A DNA stretch of 64,000 nt from JACPUX01 sp964517465 (GTDB lineage Bacteria; Pseudomonadota; Gammaproteobacteria; Burkholderiales; Casimicrobiaceae): assembly GCA_964517465.1 (NCBI GenBank), contig CAZFEK010000006.1:47499-111498 (forward strand), written 5' to 3'. The notes beneath the pieces are model-generated. The model searched no databases. It saw nothing but the letters and a program-made list of their open reading frames with translations, and had not been told where the DNA came from. The position numbers were made by a program, and so were the translations under genes. Below are positions 44,138-53,389 of the stretch, piece after piece; position 1 is the stretch's first letter; each line of letters opens with the position of its first letter.

Positions 44138-45603
44138 ACGCCGCGCATAGTGCCGCCGAAATCCTCGCCGCCCTCGGTGTAGCCGTGCCTCGCCTGGTGA
44201 GCGACAGCCGCCGGGTGCGGCCGGGCGACGCCTTCGCGGCCTACCCTGGCGAGCGAGCCGATGGCCGCGCCTTTATCGCCGACGCGCTAGACCGCGGCGC
44301 AGTTGCCGTGTTTTGGGAGCCGGGGGGCTTCGACTGGAATCCGGCCTGGCCTTGCCGCCACCGGCCGGTCGCGGGTTTGAAGCAGCGCCTGGGCGAACTG
44401 GCGGCCGAGGTGCACGGGCATCCGGCCAAGGACTTGCTGCTCATCGGTGTTACCGGCACCAACGGCAAAACTTCCACCACCCACTGGATCGCTCAGGCGC
44501 TCGCCCGCTTGGGTTTGCCGACGGCGGTTATCGGCACCTTGGGACAAGGCTTTCCAGGGCGCCTTACCGAAGGAATCAATACCACCCCCGATGCCGCCCA
44601 ATTGCAGGAAACCCTGGCAGAACTCAAACGCGAAGGCGCCCGCGCCGTGGCCATGGAAGTCTCCTCGCACGGCATTGAACAAGGGCGGGTCGCGGCCCTG
44701 CCCTTTCGTTACGCCCTGTTCACCAACCTGACCCGCGACCACCTCGATTACCACGGCAGCATGGAAGCCTATGCCGCGGCCAAGGCGAAACTCCTCGCTT
44801 GGCCGGGCTTGGAGGCGGCAGTCATCAACACCGACGACGCTTATGGGCGGCGATTCTTCGCCGCGCGCCAGCAACGCGGTGAGAAGAGCCTGAGCTATGG
44901 TTTCGGCCAGGCCGATCTCGCCGCGAGCGATCTGCAGCAATCGCTGGCTGGCTTGTCCTTTGCGTTGCAAACGCCTTGGGGCAAAACCGGAGTCCAGAGT
45001 CCCCTGGTCGGCGCCTTCAACGCCTACAACTTGCTCGGTGTGCTGGGCGTGTTGTTGGCCCAGGGTTTTGCCTTGCCGGATGTGATCGGCGCGCTGGCGG
45101 CCTGCACACCCGTGCCCGGGCGGATGCAAACGCTCGCGGCTCTGGGGCGGCCTTTGGTGGTGGTCGATTATGCGCATACCCCGGATGCGCTGGAAAACGC
45201 GCTGCTCGCCTTGCGCTCCGCGGTGCCGGCTGAGGGTCGGCTGTTTTGTCTATTCGGCTGCGGAGGGGACCGCGACCCCGGCAAACGCCCCCAGATGGGC
45301 GCAATCGCCGCACGCCTCGCAGATCGCGTGCTCGTTACCAGCGACAACCCCAGAGGTGAAAACCCCCAGGCCATCATCGGGCAGATTCTTGCCGGCATCG
45401 CCGAGTCGGCTTTGGGCAAAGTCGAAGCCGAACCCTCGCGCGAACGCGCCATTTTCCGAGCCCTCAGCCAAGCGCGGGCAAACGATGTCGTGCTCATCGC
45501 CGGCAAAGGGCATGAACCCTACCAGGAAATTTTGGGCCGCCGGGAGCCTTTCTCCGACCTCGCCCAAGCGCAAGCCGCGCTCGATACGTGGAGGGCGGCG
45601 TGA
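44134..45603 (+). CDS. murE: UDP-MurNAc-L-Ala-D-Glu:meso-diaminopimelate ligase
   Basis: A 489-residue Mur ligase from GTG 44134. The ATP site GVTGTNGKTSTTHWI lies near 105-119. HGIEQGRV and TNLTRDHLDYHGSM belong to the central domain, and the C-terminal TSDNPRGENP near 406 is the DNPR motif that selects meso-diaminopimelate over lysine. It adds the third residue of the stem peptide. Its TGA overlaps the murF start by one base. Confidence 0.96.
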   Translation: MNAAHSAAEILAALGVAVPRLVSDSRRVRPGDAFAAYPGERADGRAFIADALDRGAVAVFWEPGGFDWNPAWPCRHRPVAGLKQRLGELAAEVHGHPAKDLLLIGVTGTNGKTSTTHWIAQALARLGLPTAVIGTLGQGFPGRLTEGINTTPDAAQLQETLAELKREGARAVAMEVSSHGIEQGRVAALPFRYALFTNLTRDHLDYHGSMEAYAAAKAKLLAWPGLEAAVINTDDAYGRRFFAARQQRGEKSLSYGFGQADLAASDLQQSLAGLSFALQTPWGKTGVQSPLVGAFNAYNLLGVLGVLLAQGFALPDVIGALAACTPVPGRMQTLAALGRPLVVVDYAHTPDALENALLALRSAVPAEGRLFCLFGCGGDRDPGKRPQMGAIAARLADRVLVTSDNPRGENPQAIIGQILAGIAESALGKVEAEPSRERAIFRALSQARANDVVLIAGKGHEPYQEILGRREPFSDLAQAQAALDTWRAA

Positions 45604-46967
45604 TGGATCTCGCCTTTTTTGCGCGCGCCGGAGGCGGCGTGTTGACCGGCGCCAACCGGCCCATCCATTCGGTCTGCACGGACAGCCGCAGCATCACGCC
45701 GGGTTGCTTGTTCGTCGCGATTCCTGGCGAACATTTCGACGGCCATGATTTCGTCGAACAAGCCTTTGCCGCGGGCGCCGCTGCCGCGATGGTCGCCACC
45801 GAGCGAGCTCAAGGTTTGCCGATACCGCGCGTGGTCGTGGCCGATACCGTGGCCGCGCTGGGCCGCTGCGCCAAGGCCTGGCGCGAGCAGTTCACCTTGC
45901 CGCTGTTCGCCATCACCGGCAGCAATGGCAAAACCACGGTCAAGGAGATGTTAACCGCCATCTGCCGCGCCGCCAGCGGCGATGACGACGCCGTGCTGGC
46001 TACCGCAGGCAACTTCAACAACCACATCGGCTTGCCTTTGACCTTGCTCCGTCTGACCGAAGCGCATCGCTACGCAGTGATCGAAATGGGCATGAATCAC
46101 CCTGGTGAAATTCGCTACTTGAGCGGCTTGGCCCTGCCCAGCGTCGCCCTCATCAACAATGCCCAGCGAGCACACCTCGAGGGCTTGGGCAGCCTCGAAG
46201 CGGTCGCACGGGCCAAGGCAGAAATTTTCGAGGGGCTGGCGCCGCAAGGCACCGCCGTGATCAACGCCGACGATGGCTCCGCCCCGCTTTGGGAGCAACT
46301 GGCCGGCGCCCGCCGGAAACTTCGCTTTGGTTTGAATTCTGCCGCCGACCTCACCGCGAGCTGGAGGGCTCAAGGCTCGGGCAGCCGCGTCGAATTGCAC
46401 ACTCCGCAGGGCAAGGCAACACTGCAACTGGCCGTGCCCGGGGAACATAACGTGTCCAATGCTCTGGCGGCAGCGGCGTGTGCCAGCGCCGCTGGCATAA
46501 CAATCGACGCCATCGCGGCGGGTCTGGAGCGTTTCCAGGGCGTTCCCGGACGCCTGCAGCAGTTGGCTGGACCCAAGGGCGCCTGCCTGCTGAACGATTG
46601 CTACAACGCCAATCCGGATTCGGTGCGGGCCGCTATCGCCGTTTTGAGTGCGCGCGGCGGGAAGCGCGTGTTGGTGCTGGGCGACATGCGGGAGCTGGGA
46701 AGAGAGGCCGCGGCCCTGCACGAGGGCGTGCTCGCCGAGGCCAAGGCCCGCGGCATCGAGCGGGTGTATGTGCTGGGCGAGGCGATGCGCGAGGCGCTGG
46801 CGCGGGTGGGAAATTCGGGCGCGGCCTTCGAGCGCGTGGAAGATCTTTGCGCCGCGGTGCGGGAGTACTGCGATGCCGATACCACGGTGCTGATCAAAGG
46901 ATCGCGGTCCATGCGCATGGAAAGAGTGACCGCCGCCCTGGCCGGCGTTGCGGCGGAGGTGCATTGA
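45603..46967 (+). CDS. murF: UDP-MurNAc-tripeptide:D-Ala-D-Ala ligase
   Basis: About 454 residues from ATG 45603 (TGATG junction with murE). The ATP-binding GSNGKTTVKEM lies near 106-116, with GNFNNHIGLPLTLLRL, EMGMNHPGEI, and LNDCYNANPDSVRAAI in the C-terminal part, all typical of MurF. It completes the UDP-MurNAc-pentapeptide. The stop codon overlaps the mraY ATG by one base. Confidence 0.96.
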   Translation: MDLAFFARAGGGVLTGANRPIHSVCTDSRSITPGCLFVAIPGEHFDGHDFVEQAFAAGAAAAMVATERAQGLPIPRVVVADTVAALGRCAKAWREQFTLPLFAITGSNGKTTVKEMLTAICRAASGDDDAVLATAGNFNNHIGLPLTLLRLTEAHRYAVIEMGMNHPGEIRYLSGLALPSVALINNAQRAHLEGLGSLEAVARAKAEIFEGLAPQGTAVINADDGSAPLWEQLAGARRKLRFGLNSAADLTASWRAQGSGSRVELHTPQGKATLQLAVPGEHNVSNALAAAACASAAGITIDAIAAGLERFQGVPGRLQQLAGPKGACLLNDCYNANPDSVRAAIAVLSARGGKRVLVLGDMRELGREAAALHEGVLAEAKARGIERVYVLGEAMREALARVGNSGAAFERVEDLCAAVREYCDADTTVLIKGSRSMRMERVTAALAGVAAEVH

Positions 46968-48118
46968 TGCTGCTCTGGCTCACACAGTGGCTGGCAAGCG
47001 ACATTCGCGCCTTCAATGTCTTCAACTACATCACCTTCCGCGCGGTGGTGGCGGCGATGCTCGCCCTGCTCTTGTCGATTGCACTCGGACCGCGCGTGAT
47101 CGCGCGGCTCACTTCGCTCAAGATCGGGCAAGCGGTGCGCGATGACGGCCCGCAGACCCATCTGGTCAAGGCCGGCACGCCGACTATGGGGGGCGCTCTG
47201 ATCCTGATGGCCATTTTGATCACCACGCTGCTGATGGCCGATCTGAGAAACCGCTTCATTTGGGTGGTGCTGCTGGTCACCTTCGGTTTCGGAGTGATCG
47301 GCTGGGTGGACGACTATCGCAAGGTGGTGCATCGCAATCCCAAAGGCCTTGCGGCCAAAGAGAAGTTTTTCTGGCAATCCCTGGTCGGGTTGATTGCCGC
47401 GATTTACCTCGCCTTTGCGGTGCCGGCGCCGGATAGCAGTCAAGTGTTGACGCTGTTCTTCTCCTGGATTTCCAGCGGCCTCAACATGGACTTGCCGCCC
47501 AAGGCAGACCTGATCGTGCCCTTCTTCAAAAGCGTGAGTTATCCCTTGGGCGTCTTTGGTTTCATTGCGCTCACCTTCTGCGTCATCGTCGGCACCAGCA
47601 ACGCCGTGAATTTGACCGACGGCGCCGATGGACTGGCGATATTGCCCACCGTGATGGTGGGAGGCGCTTTGGGGATCTTCGCCTATGTCGCCGGGAATGT
47701 GATTTACGCCAAATACCTCGGCTTTCCCGCGATCAACGGCGCCGGAGAGCTGGTCGTCTTTTGCGGCGCCCTGGTGGGCGCGGGCCTCGGATTCCTGTGG
47801 TTCAACGCCTATCCCGCGGAAGTGTTCATGGGCGACGTCGGAGCTCTCGCCCTGGGTGCCGCTCTGGGAACGGTGGCGGTGATCGTGCGCCAGGAGATCG
47901 TGCTTTTTATCATGGGCGGCGTTTTCGTAGTGGAAACACTCTCGGTGATGATCCAAGTGGGCTCTTACAAAATCCGCGGCAAGCGCGTCTTCCGCATGGC
48001 CCCGATCCACCACCACTACGAATTGAAAGGATGGAAGGAAAACCAAGTTGTCGTGCGTTTCTGGATTATCACCATGCTTCTGGTCCTCTTCGGATTATCA
48101 ACCCTGAAACTACGTTAG
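46967..48118 (+). CDS. mraY: Phospho-N-acetylmuramoyl-pentapeptide-transferase
   Basis: A 383-residue membrane enzyme from ATG 46967; the long open frame upstream to 46478 lies within murF. It has ten predicted helices, TPTMGG near the first cytoplasmic loop, VDDYRK, NLTDGADGLA near 212, and the HHHYELKGW loop near the end. It makes lipid I from UDP-MurNAc-pentapeptide and undecaprenyl phosphate. Two features are odd. The last 22 residues are repeated by a small in-frame ORF that begins right after the TAG, and a 16-bp segment (48041-48056) recurs in inverted form at 48130-48145. Confidence 0.96.
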   Translation: MLLWLTQWLASDIRAFNVFNYITFRAVVAAMLALLLSIALGPRVIARLTSLKIGQAVRDDGPQTHLVKAGTPTMGGALILMAILITTLLMADLRNRFIWVVLLVTFGFGVIGWVDDYRKVVHRNPKGLAAKEKFFWQSLVGLIAAIYLAFAVPAPDSSQVLTLFFSWISSGLNMDLPPKADLIVPFFKSVSYPLGVFGFIALTFCVIVGTSNAVNLTDGADGLAILPTVMVGGALGIFAYVAGNVIYAKYLGFPAINGAGELVVFCGALVGAGLGFLWFNAYPAEVFMGDVGALALGAALGTVAVIVRQEIVLFIMGGVFVVETLSVMIQVGSYKIRGKRVFRMAPIHHHYELKGWKENQVVVRFWIITMLLVLFGLSTLKLR

Positions 48119-48145
48119 ATGAAGCGCGAGCACGACAACTTGGTT
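48041..48145. repeat. 16-bp perfect inverted repeat flanking the mraY stop
   Basis: AACCAAGTTGTCGTGC (48041-48056, inside mraY) and GCACGACAACTTGGTT (48130-48145, after its stop) are exact reverse complements 73 bp apart. The mRNA could fold the mraY 3' end into a long-range stem. Smaller hairpins follow: ACTTGCGC/GCGCAAGT near 48159-48177 and GGGCGC/GCGCCC near 48181-48196. Confidence 0.85.
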
Positions 48146-48286
48146 TCGGCGAAGGCTTACTTGCGCGAAGCGCAAGTTAAGGGCGCGGTAGCGCCCGGCC
48201 GGAGCCAAAATCACCTTGCCGTGCGTTTCTGGATTATCACCATGCTGCTTGTCCTGTTTGGCCTGTCAACACTGAAGCTGCGTTGA
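48119..48286 (+). CDS. 55-residue ORF repeating the MraY C-terminal helix (mraY 3' partial duplication)
   Basis: The ATG touches the mraY TAG and keeps the mraY frame. The first 30 or so residues (MKREHDNLVSAKAYLREAQ...) are hydrophilic and unfamiliar. The last part, VRFWIITMLLVLFGLSTLKLR, is identical in protein to the end of MraY. At DNA level 48221-48246 matches 48053-48078 exactly. The remaining 40 bases have 12 differences: 10 silent changes, plus a TGA for TAG stop change that accounts for the other two. Either this is a single-helix membrane peptide or a leftover 3' end of another mraY allele after recombination. No ribosome site other than translational coupling is visible. Confidence 0.45.
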   Translation: MKREHDNLVSAKAYLREAQVKGAVAPGRSQNHLAVRFWIITMLLVLFGLSTLKLR

Positions 48287-48287
48287 A

Positions 48288-49658
48288 ATGGACTTTCGCT
48301 CTCGCCCCGTTCTCGTTCTCGGCCTCGGCGCCACCGGCCTCTCGGCCGCGCGCTGGCTGAGTGCGCGCGGCGCCGAGGTGGTGGTTGCGGATACTCGCGC
48401 CGCTCCTCCCGGAGCCGCAGCGCTGGCGCGCGAGTGTCCGAAAGCCCGGCTGGTGACCGGTCCTTATACGCCGGAGCTGATTGCAAACATCGACCTTTTG
48501 CTCATCAGCCCCGGCGTGCCCAAGAGTCATCCGGTCATCGCGGCGGCCGTGGCGCGAGGCCTTCCCTTGTGGGGCGATGTGGAACTTTTTGCGCGCCAGT
48601 TGCCGCAAGGACAAAAAGTGCTGGCGATCACCGGTTCGAATGGCAAGAGCACGGTGACCGCATTGACCGGTGAGCTTTGCGCGGCTGCGGGCCGGTCTGC
48701 GGTGGTGGCGGGAAACATCGGTCTGCCCGTTCTGGACGCTTTGATGGAGGCCGAAACCAAAGGATTTCCCGAGGTCTTTGTCCTGGAGCTTTCAAGCTTT
48801 CAACTCGAGACCACTTCGACGCTCTATCCGATTGCGGCGACGGTGCTCAACCTCTCCGAAGATCACCTCGATCGTTATGCCGGCATGGCCGAATACGTCG
48901 CCGCCAAGGCGAGAATTTTTGCAGGTCAGGGCGTGCAGGTGCTTAATCGCGATGACCCGGCAAGTTCTGCCATGGCGCGCCCGGGCCGCAAGCTGTGGAC
49001 CTTTGGCGAAAGCGCACCGACCGATGAGAGCCAGTGGGGTCTATCGAGCGGAGCCGAGTCATGGCTGCAGCACGGCGGGGAGCGCCTCTTGCCGGTCAGT
49101 CAGTTGCGCATCTTGGGGCGGCACAATGCGATGAACGCGCTGGCGGCGCTGGCGCTGGTGCATGCCCTGGGCGCGGATGAGCGGGCCCTAGTTCCGGCGC
49201 TGCGGGCGTTTCGGGGTCTTGCCCACCGGGTCGAACGGGTGGCGGAAAAGCGCGGTGTGCTCTACGTGGATGACTCCAAAGGCACCAATGTCGGCGCGAC
49301 GGTCGCGGCGCTCTCCGGCTTGGGCCGCAAAGCGCTTTTGATCGCCGGCGGCGAGGGCAAGGGCCAGGACTTTTCGCCCTTGGCGGCTGCCGTTCGCGCG
49401 AATTGCCGGGCCGTATTCACTCTTGGTCGCGACGCGCCGCTGATCGAAGCCGCATTGTCGACTACGGGCGTGCCGCTGGAGCGCTGCGCTTCTCTCGAAG
49501 CAGCAGTGGTCGCGGCAGCCCGCCTTGCGAGCGAAGGTGAAGCGGTGCTGCTCTCGCCGGCTTGTGCCAGCTTCGACATGTTTCGTGATTATGCTCACCG
49601 CAGCGCGGCGTTCGTCGCCGCGGTCGGGGCCTTGCCCGATGGGGTGACGCATGCTTAG
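48288..49658 (+). CDS. murD: UDP-MurNAc-L-alanine:D-glutamate ligase
   Basis: A 456-residue Mur ligase from ATG 48288. The N-terminal nucleotide fold has VLVLGLGATGLSAARWL, the ATP site is ITGSNGKSTVTAL near 112-124, then ELSSFQLETT and LNLSEDHLDRY, and a late SPACASFDMFRDYAHR block typical of MurD. It adds D-Glu to UDP-MurNAc-L-Ala in the cytoplasm. Unlike other dcw junctions it does not overlap mraY, because of the duplicated 3' segment. It overlaps ftsW by 8 bp. Confidence 0.96.
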   Translation: MDFRSRPVLVLGLGATGLSAARWLSARGAEVVVADTRAAPPGAAALARECPKARLVTGPYTPELIANIDLLLISPGVPKSHPVIAAAVARGLPLWGDVELFARQLPQGQKVLAITGSNGKSTVTALTGELCAAAGRSAVVAGNIGLPVLDALMEAETKGFPEVFVLELSSFQLETTSTLYPIAATVLNLSEDHLDRYAGMAEYVAAKARIFAGQGVQVLNRDDPASSAMARPGRKLWTFGESAPTDESQWGLSSGAESWLQHGGERLLPVSQLRILGRHNAMNALAALALVHALGADERALVPALRAFRGLAHRVERVAEKRGVLYVDDSKGTNVGATVAALSGLGRKALLIAGGEGKGQDFSPLAAAVRANCRAVFTLGRDAPLIEAALSTTGVPLERCASLEAAVVAAARLASEGEAVLLSPACASFDMFRDYAHRSAAFVAAVGALPDGVTHA

Positions 49659-50832
49659 CATCGCCGCGGGCAAAACGCGCCAAATGATGACTTTCGACCA
49701 GTCGCTGCTTTGGGCGAGTTTATTGCTCCTGGCCTTGGGGCTGATCATGGTTTATTCGGCTTCGATTGCCATGGCCGAGGCCAGCCGCAGCACCGGCTAT
49801 CGCGCCAACTATTTCCTGTTGCGCCATGCCGCTTTCATCGGGGTCGGCCTGCTGGCCGCCTTGGTGGTATTTCAGATACCCATGCGTTGGTGGCAAGCGG
49901 CAGCTCCCTATCTTTTTCTGTTTGCCGCCTTCTTGTTGGTTCTGGTGTTAGTGCCCGGTGTCGGACGGGTGGTCAACGGCAGCCGTCGGTGGCTTTCCCT
50001 GTTTTTCTTCAATCTGCAGCCTTCGGAATTGATGAAGCTCGCGGTGGTGCTCTACACCGCGAGTTATGCGGTGCGCAAGGCTGGCGTGCTGCACGGTGAT
50101 CAGCCGATGAAAGACAGCATCGTCAAGGGCTTTTTGCCGCTTTTCGGAGTAATGGTCGCGGTCGGCGGCCTGCTGCTGCTGGAACCGGACTTTGGCGCCT
50201 TCGCCGTCATCGTGGCGATCGCCTTTGGCATGCTCTTTTTGGGCGGCCTGGACCTGCGCCTCTTCATCATGCTCGCCGCGCTCTTGCCGGTGGCCATGGG
50301 CTTGTTGATCGTGATGGCGCCTTACCGTTTGCAGCGGCTGATGGGTTTTCTCGATCCTTGGTCCGATCCATACGACAAAGGCTATCAATTGAGCCACGCG
50401 CTCATCGCTTTCGGGCGCGGAGAAATTTTTGGGGTGGGCCTGGGGTCCAGCGTCGAGAAGCTGATGTATCTCCCGGAAGCGCATACCGACTTTCTCCTGG
50501 CGGTAATTGCGGAAGAACTCGGGCTGGTGGGCGTGGTTCTGGTGTTGGCGCTTTTTGCCTGGGTGGTAGCGCGCGGCTTCATGATCGGCCGCCAGGCGAG
50601 GCGCCTGGAGCGGCCGTTCACCGCCCTGGTGGCGCAAGGCATGGCGATCTGGATTGCGGTGCAAGCACTCATCAACATGGGCGTGAACATGGGCGTGTTG
50701 CCGACCAAAGGCTTGACGCTTCCTTTGCTCTCCTTCGGCGGGAGCGCTTTGGTTTGCACATGCATCGCTTTGGCCATCCTGTTGCGCGCCGATTATGAAA
50801 ACCGGCTCATGCTGCGGGGGTACTCGGCGTGA
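49651..50832 (+). CDS. ftsW: Septal peptidoglycan polymerase FtsW (SEDS family)
   Basis: A 393-residue protein with about ten membrane helices. SEDS landmarks are LIMVYSASIAMA in the first helix, NGSRRWLSLFFFNLQPSELMKLAVV, the large periplasmic loop with RLMGFLDPWSDPYDKGYQLSHALIAFGRGEIFGVGLG (split motif), and PEAHTDFLLAVIAEELG. It polymerises lipid II at the septum with FtsI. The start at 49651 overlaps murD; an internal Met at about position 12 is also possible. Confidence 0.95.
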   Translation: MLSIAAGKTRQMMTFDQSLLWASLLLLALGLIMVYSASIAMAEASRSTGYRANYFLLRHAAFIGVGLLAALVVFQIPMRWWQAAAPYLFLFAAFLLVLVLVPGVGRVVNGSRRWLSLFFFNLQPSELMKLAVVLYTASYAVRKAGVLHGDQPMKDSIVKGFLPLFGVMVAVGGLLLLEPDFGAFAVIVAIAFGMLFLGGLDLRLFIMLAALLPVAMGLLIVMAPYRLQRLMGFLDPWSDPYDKGYQLSHALIAFGRGEIFGVGLGSSVEKLMYLPEAHTDFLLAVIAEELGLVGVVLVLALFAWVVARGFMIGRQARRLERPFTALVAQGMAIWIAVQALINMGVNMGVLPTKGLTLPLLSFGGSALVCTCIALAILLRADYENRLMLRGYSA

Positions 50833-51914
50833 AGACCTTGCTCATCATGGCCGGCGGCACCGGGGGACACATCTTCCCGGGACTTGCGGTGGCGGCCGAA
50901 ATTCGCCGCGCGGGCTGGAAAGCCGTGTGGCTGGGCACGCGCGGCGGGATGGAGACGACCTTGGTGCCGCGACACGGTTTGGAAATCGAAACCGTGCGTT
51001 TTGGCGGCGTGCGCGGCAAGGGGTTGTTGACGGCGATGTTTCTGCCGCTGTTCATTCTGCTGGCCTGCGGGCAAGCGCTGGGCGTCATGCTGCGGCGCCG
51101 GCCGGATGCCGTTTTGGGCCTGGGCGGTTTTGCCGCTTTCCCTGGCGGCCTGATGGCGGCCTTCCTCGGCCGGCCGCTGGTGATCCATGAGCAGAACGCC
51201 ATCGCCGGATTGACCAATCGAGTGCTGGCGCTGCTGGCAGACAAGGTGCTCGCTGGCTTCCCCCATGCATTCGGCAAAGCGCGGGTGAAGTTTGAAGCCG
51301 TGGGCAATCCGGTGCGCGCCGAGATTGCGGCCCTGCCCCCGCCGGAAGATCGTTTCGCCGGGCGTAGCGGACCGCTGCGCCTCATCGTCGTGGGCGGCAG
51401 CCGCGGCGCGCTGGCGCTCAACGAGGTCTTGCCCAAGGCTCTGGCATGCATGGGCCCGGCGCTTCGACCCCAGGTGTTGCATCAAGCCGGATCCGGGCAA
51501 GGCGAGAGGGTGCGTGCCGCCTATGCGCAAAGCGGCGTCGACGCCGAAGTGCGCGAATTCATCGAAGACATGGCGCAAGCGTATTCGGGAGCCGATCTCC
51601 TGATTTGCCGCGCCGGCGCGCTTACCATTGCCGAACTCGCTGCGGCCGGTGTGCCCGCGGTGCTCGTTCCCTTTCCGCATGCGGTGGACGATCACCAAAC
51701 CCACAACGCGCGTTTTCTTTCGGACGCCGGGGCGGCGATTTTGATTGCCCAAGCCGATCTCACGCCCGAGCGGCTGGCGGCCGAGCTGGCGTTGCTGGAA
51801 CGCGGCAAGCTCTTGGATCTGGCCAAGAAGGCCCGGTCGCTGGCGTGCACTGACGCTGCCTCGCGCGTGGCCTTGGTCTGCCGCCAAGCGGCGGGAGAGG
51901 AGGTGCCGGCATGA
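50829..51914 (+). CDS. murG: UDP-GlcNAc:lipid I N-acetylglucosaminyltransferase
   Basis: A 361-residue GT28 enzyme starting at GTG 50829, with a 4-bp overlap with ftsW. The acceptor loop GGTGGHIFPGLAVA lies near 9-22, LGLGGFAAFPGG and HEQNAIAGLTNR follow, and RAGALTIAELAAAGVPAVLVPFP near 260 forms the UDP-GlcNAc site. It makes lipid II on the cytoplasmic face. It overlaps murC by 4 bp. Confidence 0.96.
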   Translation: MKTLLIMAGGTGGHIFPGLAVAAEIRRAGWKAVWLGTRGGMETTLVPRHGLEIETVRFGGVRGKGLLTAMFLPLFILLACGQALGVMLRRRPDAVLGLGGFAAFPGGLMAAFLGRPLVIHEQNAIAGLTNRVLALLADKVLAGFPHAFGKARVKFEAVGNPVRAEIAALPPPEDRFAGRSGPLRLIVVGGSRGALALNEVLPKALACMGPALRPQVLHQAGSGQGERVRAAYAQSGVDAEVREFIEDMAQAYSGADLLICRAGALTIAELAAAGVPAVLVPFPHAVDDHQTHNARFLSDAGAAILIAQADLTPERLAAELALLERGKLLDLAKKARSLACTDAASRVALVCRQAAGEEVPA

Positions 51915-53299
51915 AACACAAAGTCAAACGCGTGCATTTCGTTGGCATTGGCGGCGCCGGCATGAGCGGCATTGCCGAGGTGCTGCTCAATCAAGGCTAC
52001 CAGGTGAGCGGCTCGGATCTGGCCGCTGGCGCGGTGACCCAGAGACTGACCCAACTCGGAGCCCAGGTTGCGCTCGGGCATGTGGCGCCCAATATTGCCG
52101 GCGCCGACGTGGTCGTCATCTCCAGCGCGGTGCGGGAAGACAATCCGGAAGTGCTCGCCGCCCGCGCGCAACACATACCGGTGGTGCCGCGTGCCTTGAT
52201 GCTGGCCGAACTGATGCGCCTCAAACAAGGCATCGCCGTGGCCGGCACTCATGGCAAGACCACCACCACCAGCCTGATCGCCAGCGTGCTGGCCGAAGGC
52301 GGGCTGGACCCCACATTCGTGATCGGCGGCCGGCTGATCAGCGCCGGGGCCAACGCACGTTTGGGCAAAGGTGAGTTCCTGGTGGCCGAAGCCGACGAGT
52401 CCGACGCTTCATTTCTCTATCTGCAGCCGGTGTCGGCGGTGATTACCAACATCGACGCCGATCACATGGAAACCTACGGGCACGACTTCGGGCGCTTGAA
52501 GCAGGCCTTTGTCGATTTCGCCCAGCGCCTGCCTTTCTGGGGCACCGCGGTGCTGTGCCTCGATGATGCTCATGTGCGCAGCATCCTGCCGCAGATCACC
52601 AAGCCCATCGTCACCTATGGTTTGTCTCAAGACGCCGATCTGCGCGCTACTTCGGTGGAACCTGCCGGCGGTCAGATGCGTTTCACGGTTGTCGGACAGG
52701 GACTCGCACCGCTCGCTGTGACCCTCAATCTGCCGGGCAAACACAATGTGCTCAACGCGCTGGCGGCAATCGCCATGGGACGCGAATGCGGCGTCGACGA
52801 GGGTTCGATTGCCAAGGCGCTGGCCGAATTTCATGGCGTGGGACGGCGCTTTCAGCCTTATGGTGAGGTGCCGCTGGCCACCGGCGGAAGTTTCACTCTG
52901 ATCGACGATTACGGACATCATCCGGTGGAAATGGCTGCGACAGTTGCAGCGGCGCGCGGCAGTTTCCCCGGGCGCCGCCTGGTGCTTGCTTTTCAGCCCC
53001 ATCGCTTTACGCGCACCCGCGATTTGTTCGAAGACTTCGTCAAAGTGCTTTCTACGGTCGATGTGCTGCTCCTGACCGAGGTTTATCCCGCGGGCGAAGC
53101 GCCCATCGTCGCGGCCGACGGACGCGCCTTGGCACGCGCAGTGCGCGTGCTGGGCAAAGTGGAGCCGGTATTCGCCGAGGACGTGAGTGCCATGGTCGAT
53201 GCTTTGCGTCAACTGGCGCAGCCGGGCGATGTGGTGCTGACCATGGGTGCGGGTTCGATCGGCAACCTGCCCAAACTTCTGACTCAGGGTGATCTGTGA
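51911..53299 (+). CDS. murC: UDP-MurNAc:L-alanine ligase
   Basis: A 462-residue Mur ligase. It begins with the Rossmann-like HFVGIGGAGMSGIAEVL, has the ATP site AGTHGKTTTTSLIASV near 111-126, EADESDASFL, NIDADHMETYG, and a C-terminal DDYGHHPVEMAATVAAAR with FQPHRFTRTRDLF. It adds the first L-Ala of the stem peptide. The ATG overlaps murG by 4 bp. The downstream murB is separated by about 90 bp. Confidence 0.96.
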   Translation: MKHKVKRVHFVGIGGAGMSGIAEVLLNQGYQVSGSDLAAGAVTQRLTQLGAQVALGHVAPNIAGADVVVISSAVREDNPEVLAARAQHIPVVPRALMLAELMRLKQGIAVAGTHGKTTTTSLIASVLAEGGLDPTFVIGGRLISAGANARLGKGEFLVAEADESDASFLYLQPVSAVITNIDADHMETYGHDFGRLKQAFVDFAQRLPFWGTAVLCLDDAHVRSILPQITKPIVTYGLSQDADLRATSVEPAGGQMRFTVVGQGLAPLAVTLNLPGKHNVLNALAAIAMGRECGVDEGSIAKALAEFHGVGRRFQPYGEVPLATGGSFTLIDDYGHHPVEMAATVAAARGSFPGRRLVLAFQPHRFTRTRDLFEDFVKVLSTVDVLLLTEVYPAGEAPIVAADGRALARAVRVLGKVEPVFAEDVSAMVDALRQLAQPGDVVLTMGAGSIGNLPKLLTQGDL

Positions 53300-53389
53300 T
53301 TGCGACTTTTCACGTCAACCGAGGCGGGGTCGCGCGCTGCCGCAGCCGCAAGCCGATCCGATCGATGCTCGACATGGAAACGAAATGAA

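Noticed and set aside
46601..48046. 481-codon open frame antisense to murF and mraY
   Set aside because: Shadow of mraY and murF; its His/Gln-rich composition comes from reverse-complemented membrane-helix codons.
53300..53389. 30-codon extension of murB from a TTG at 53300
   Set aside because: The frame is open directly after murC, but the residues do not resemble a MurB N-terminus. A better start lies at 53390.
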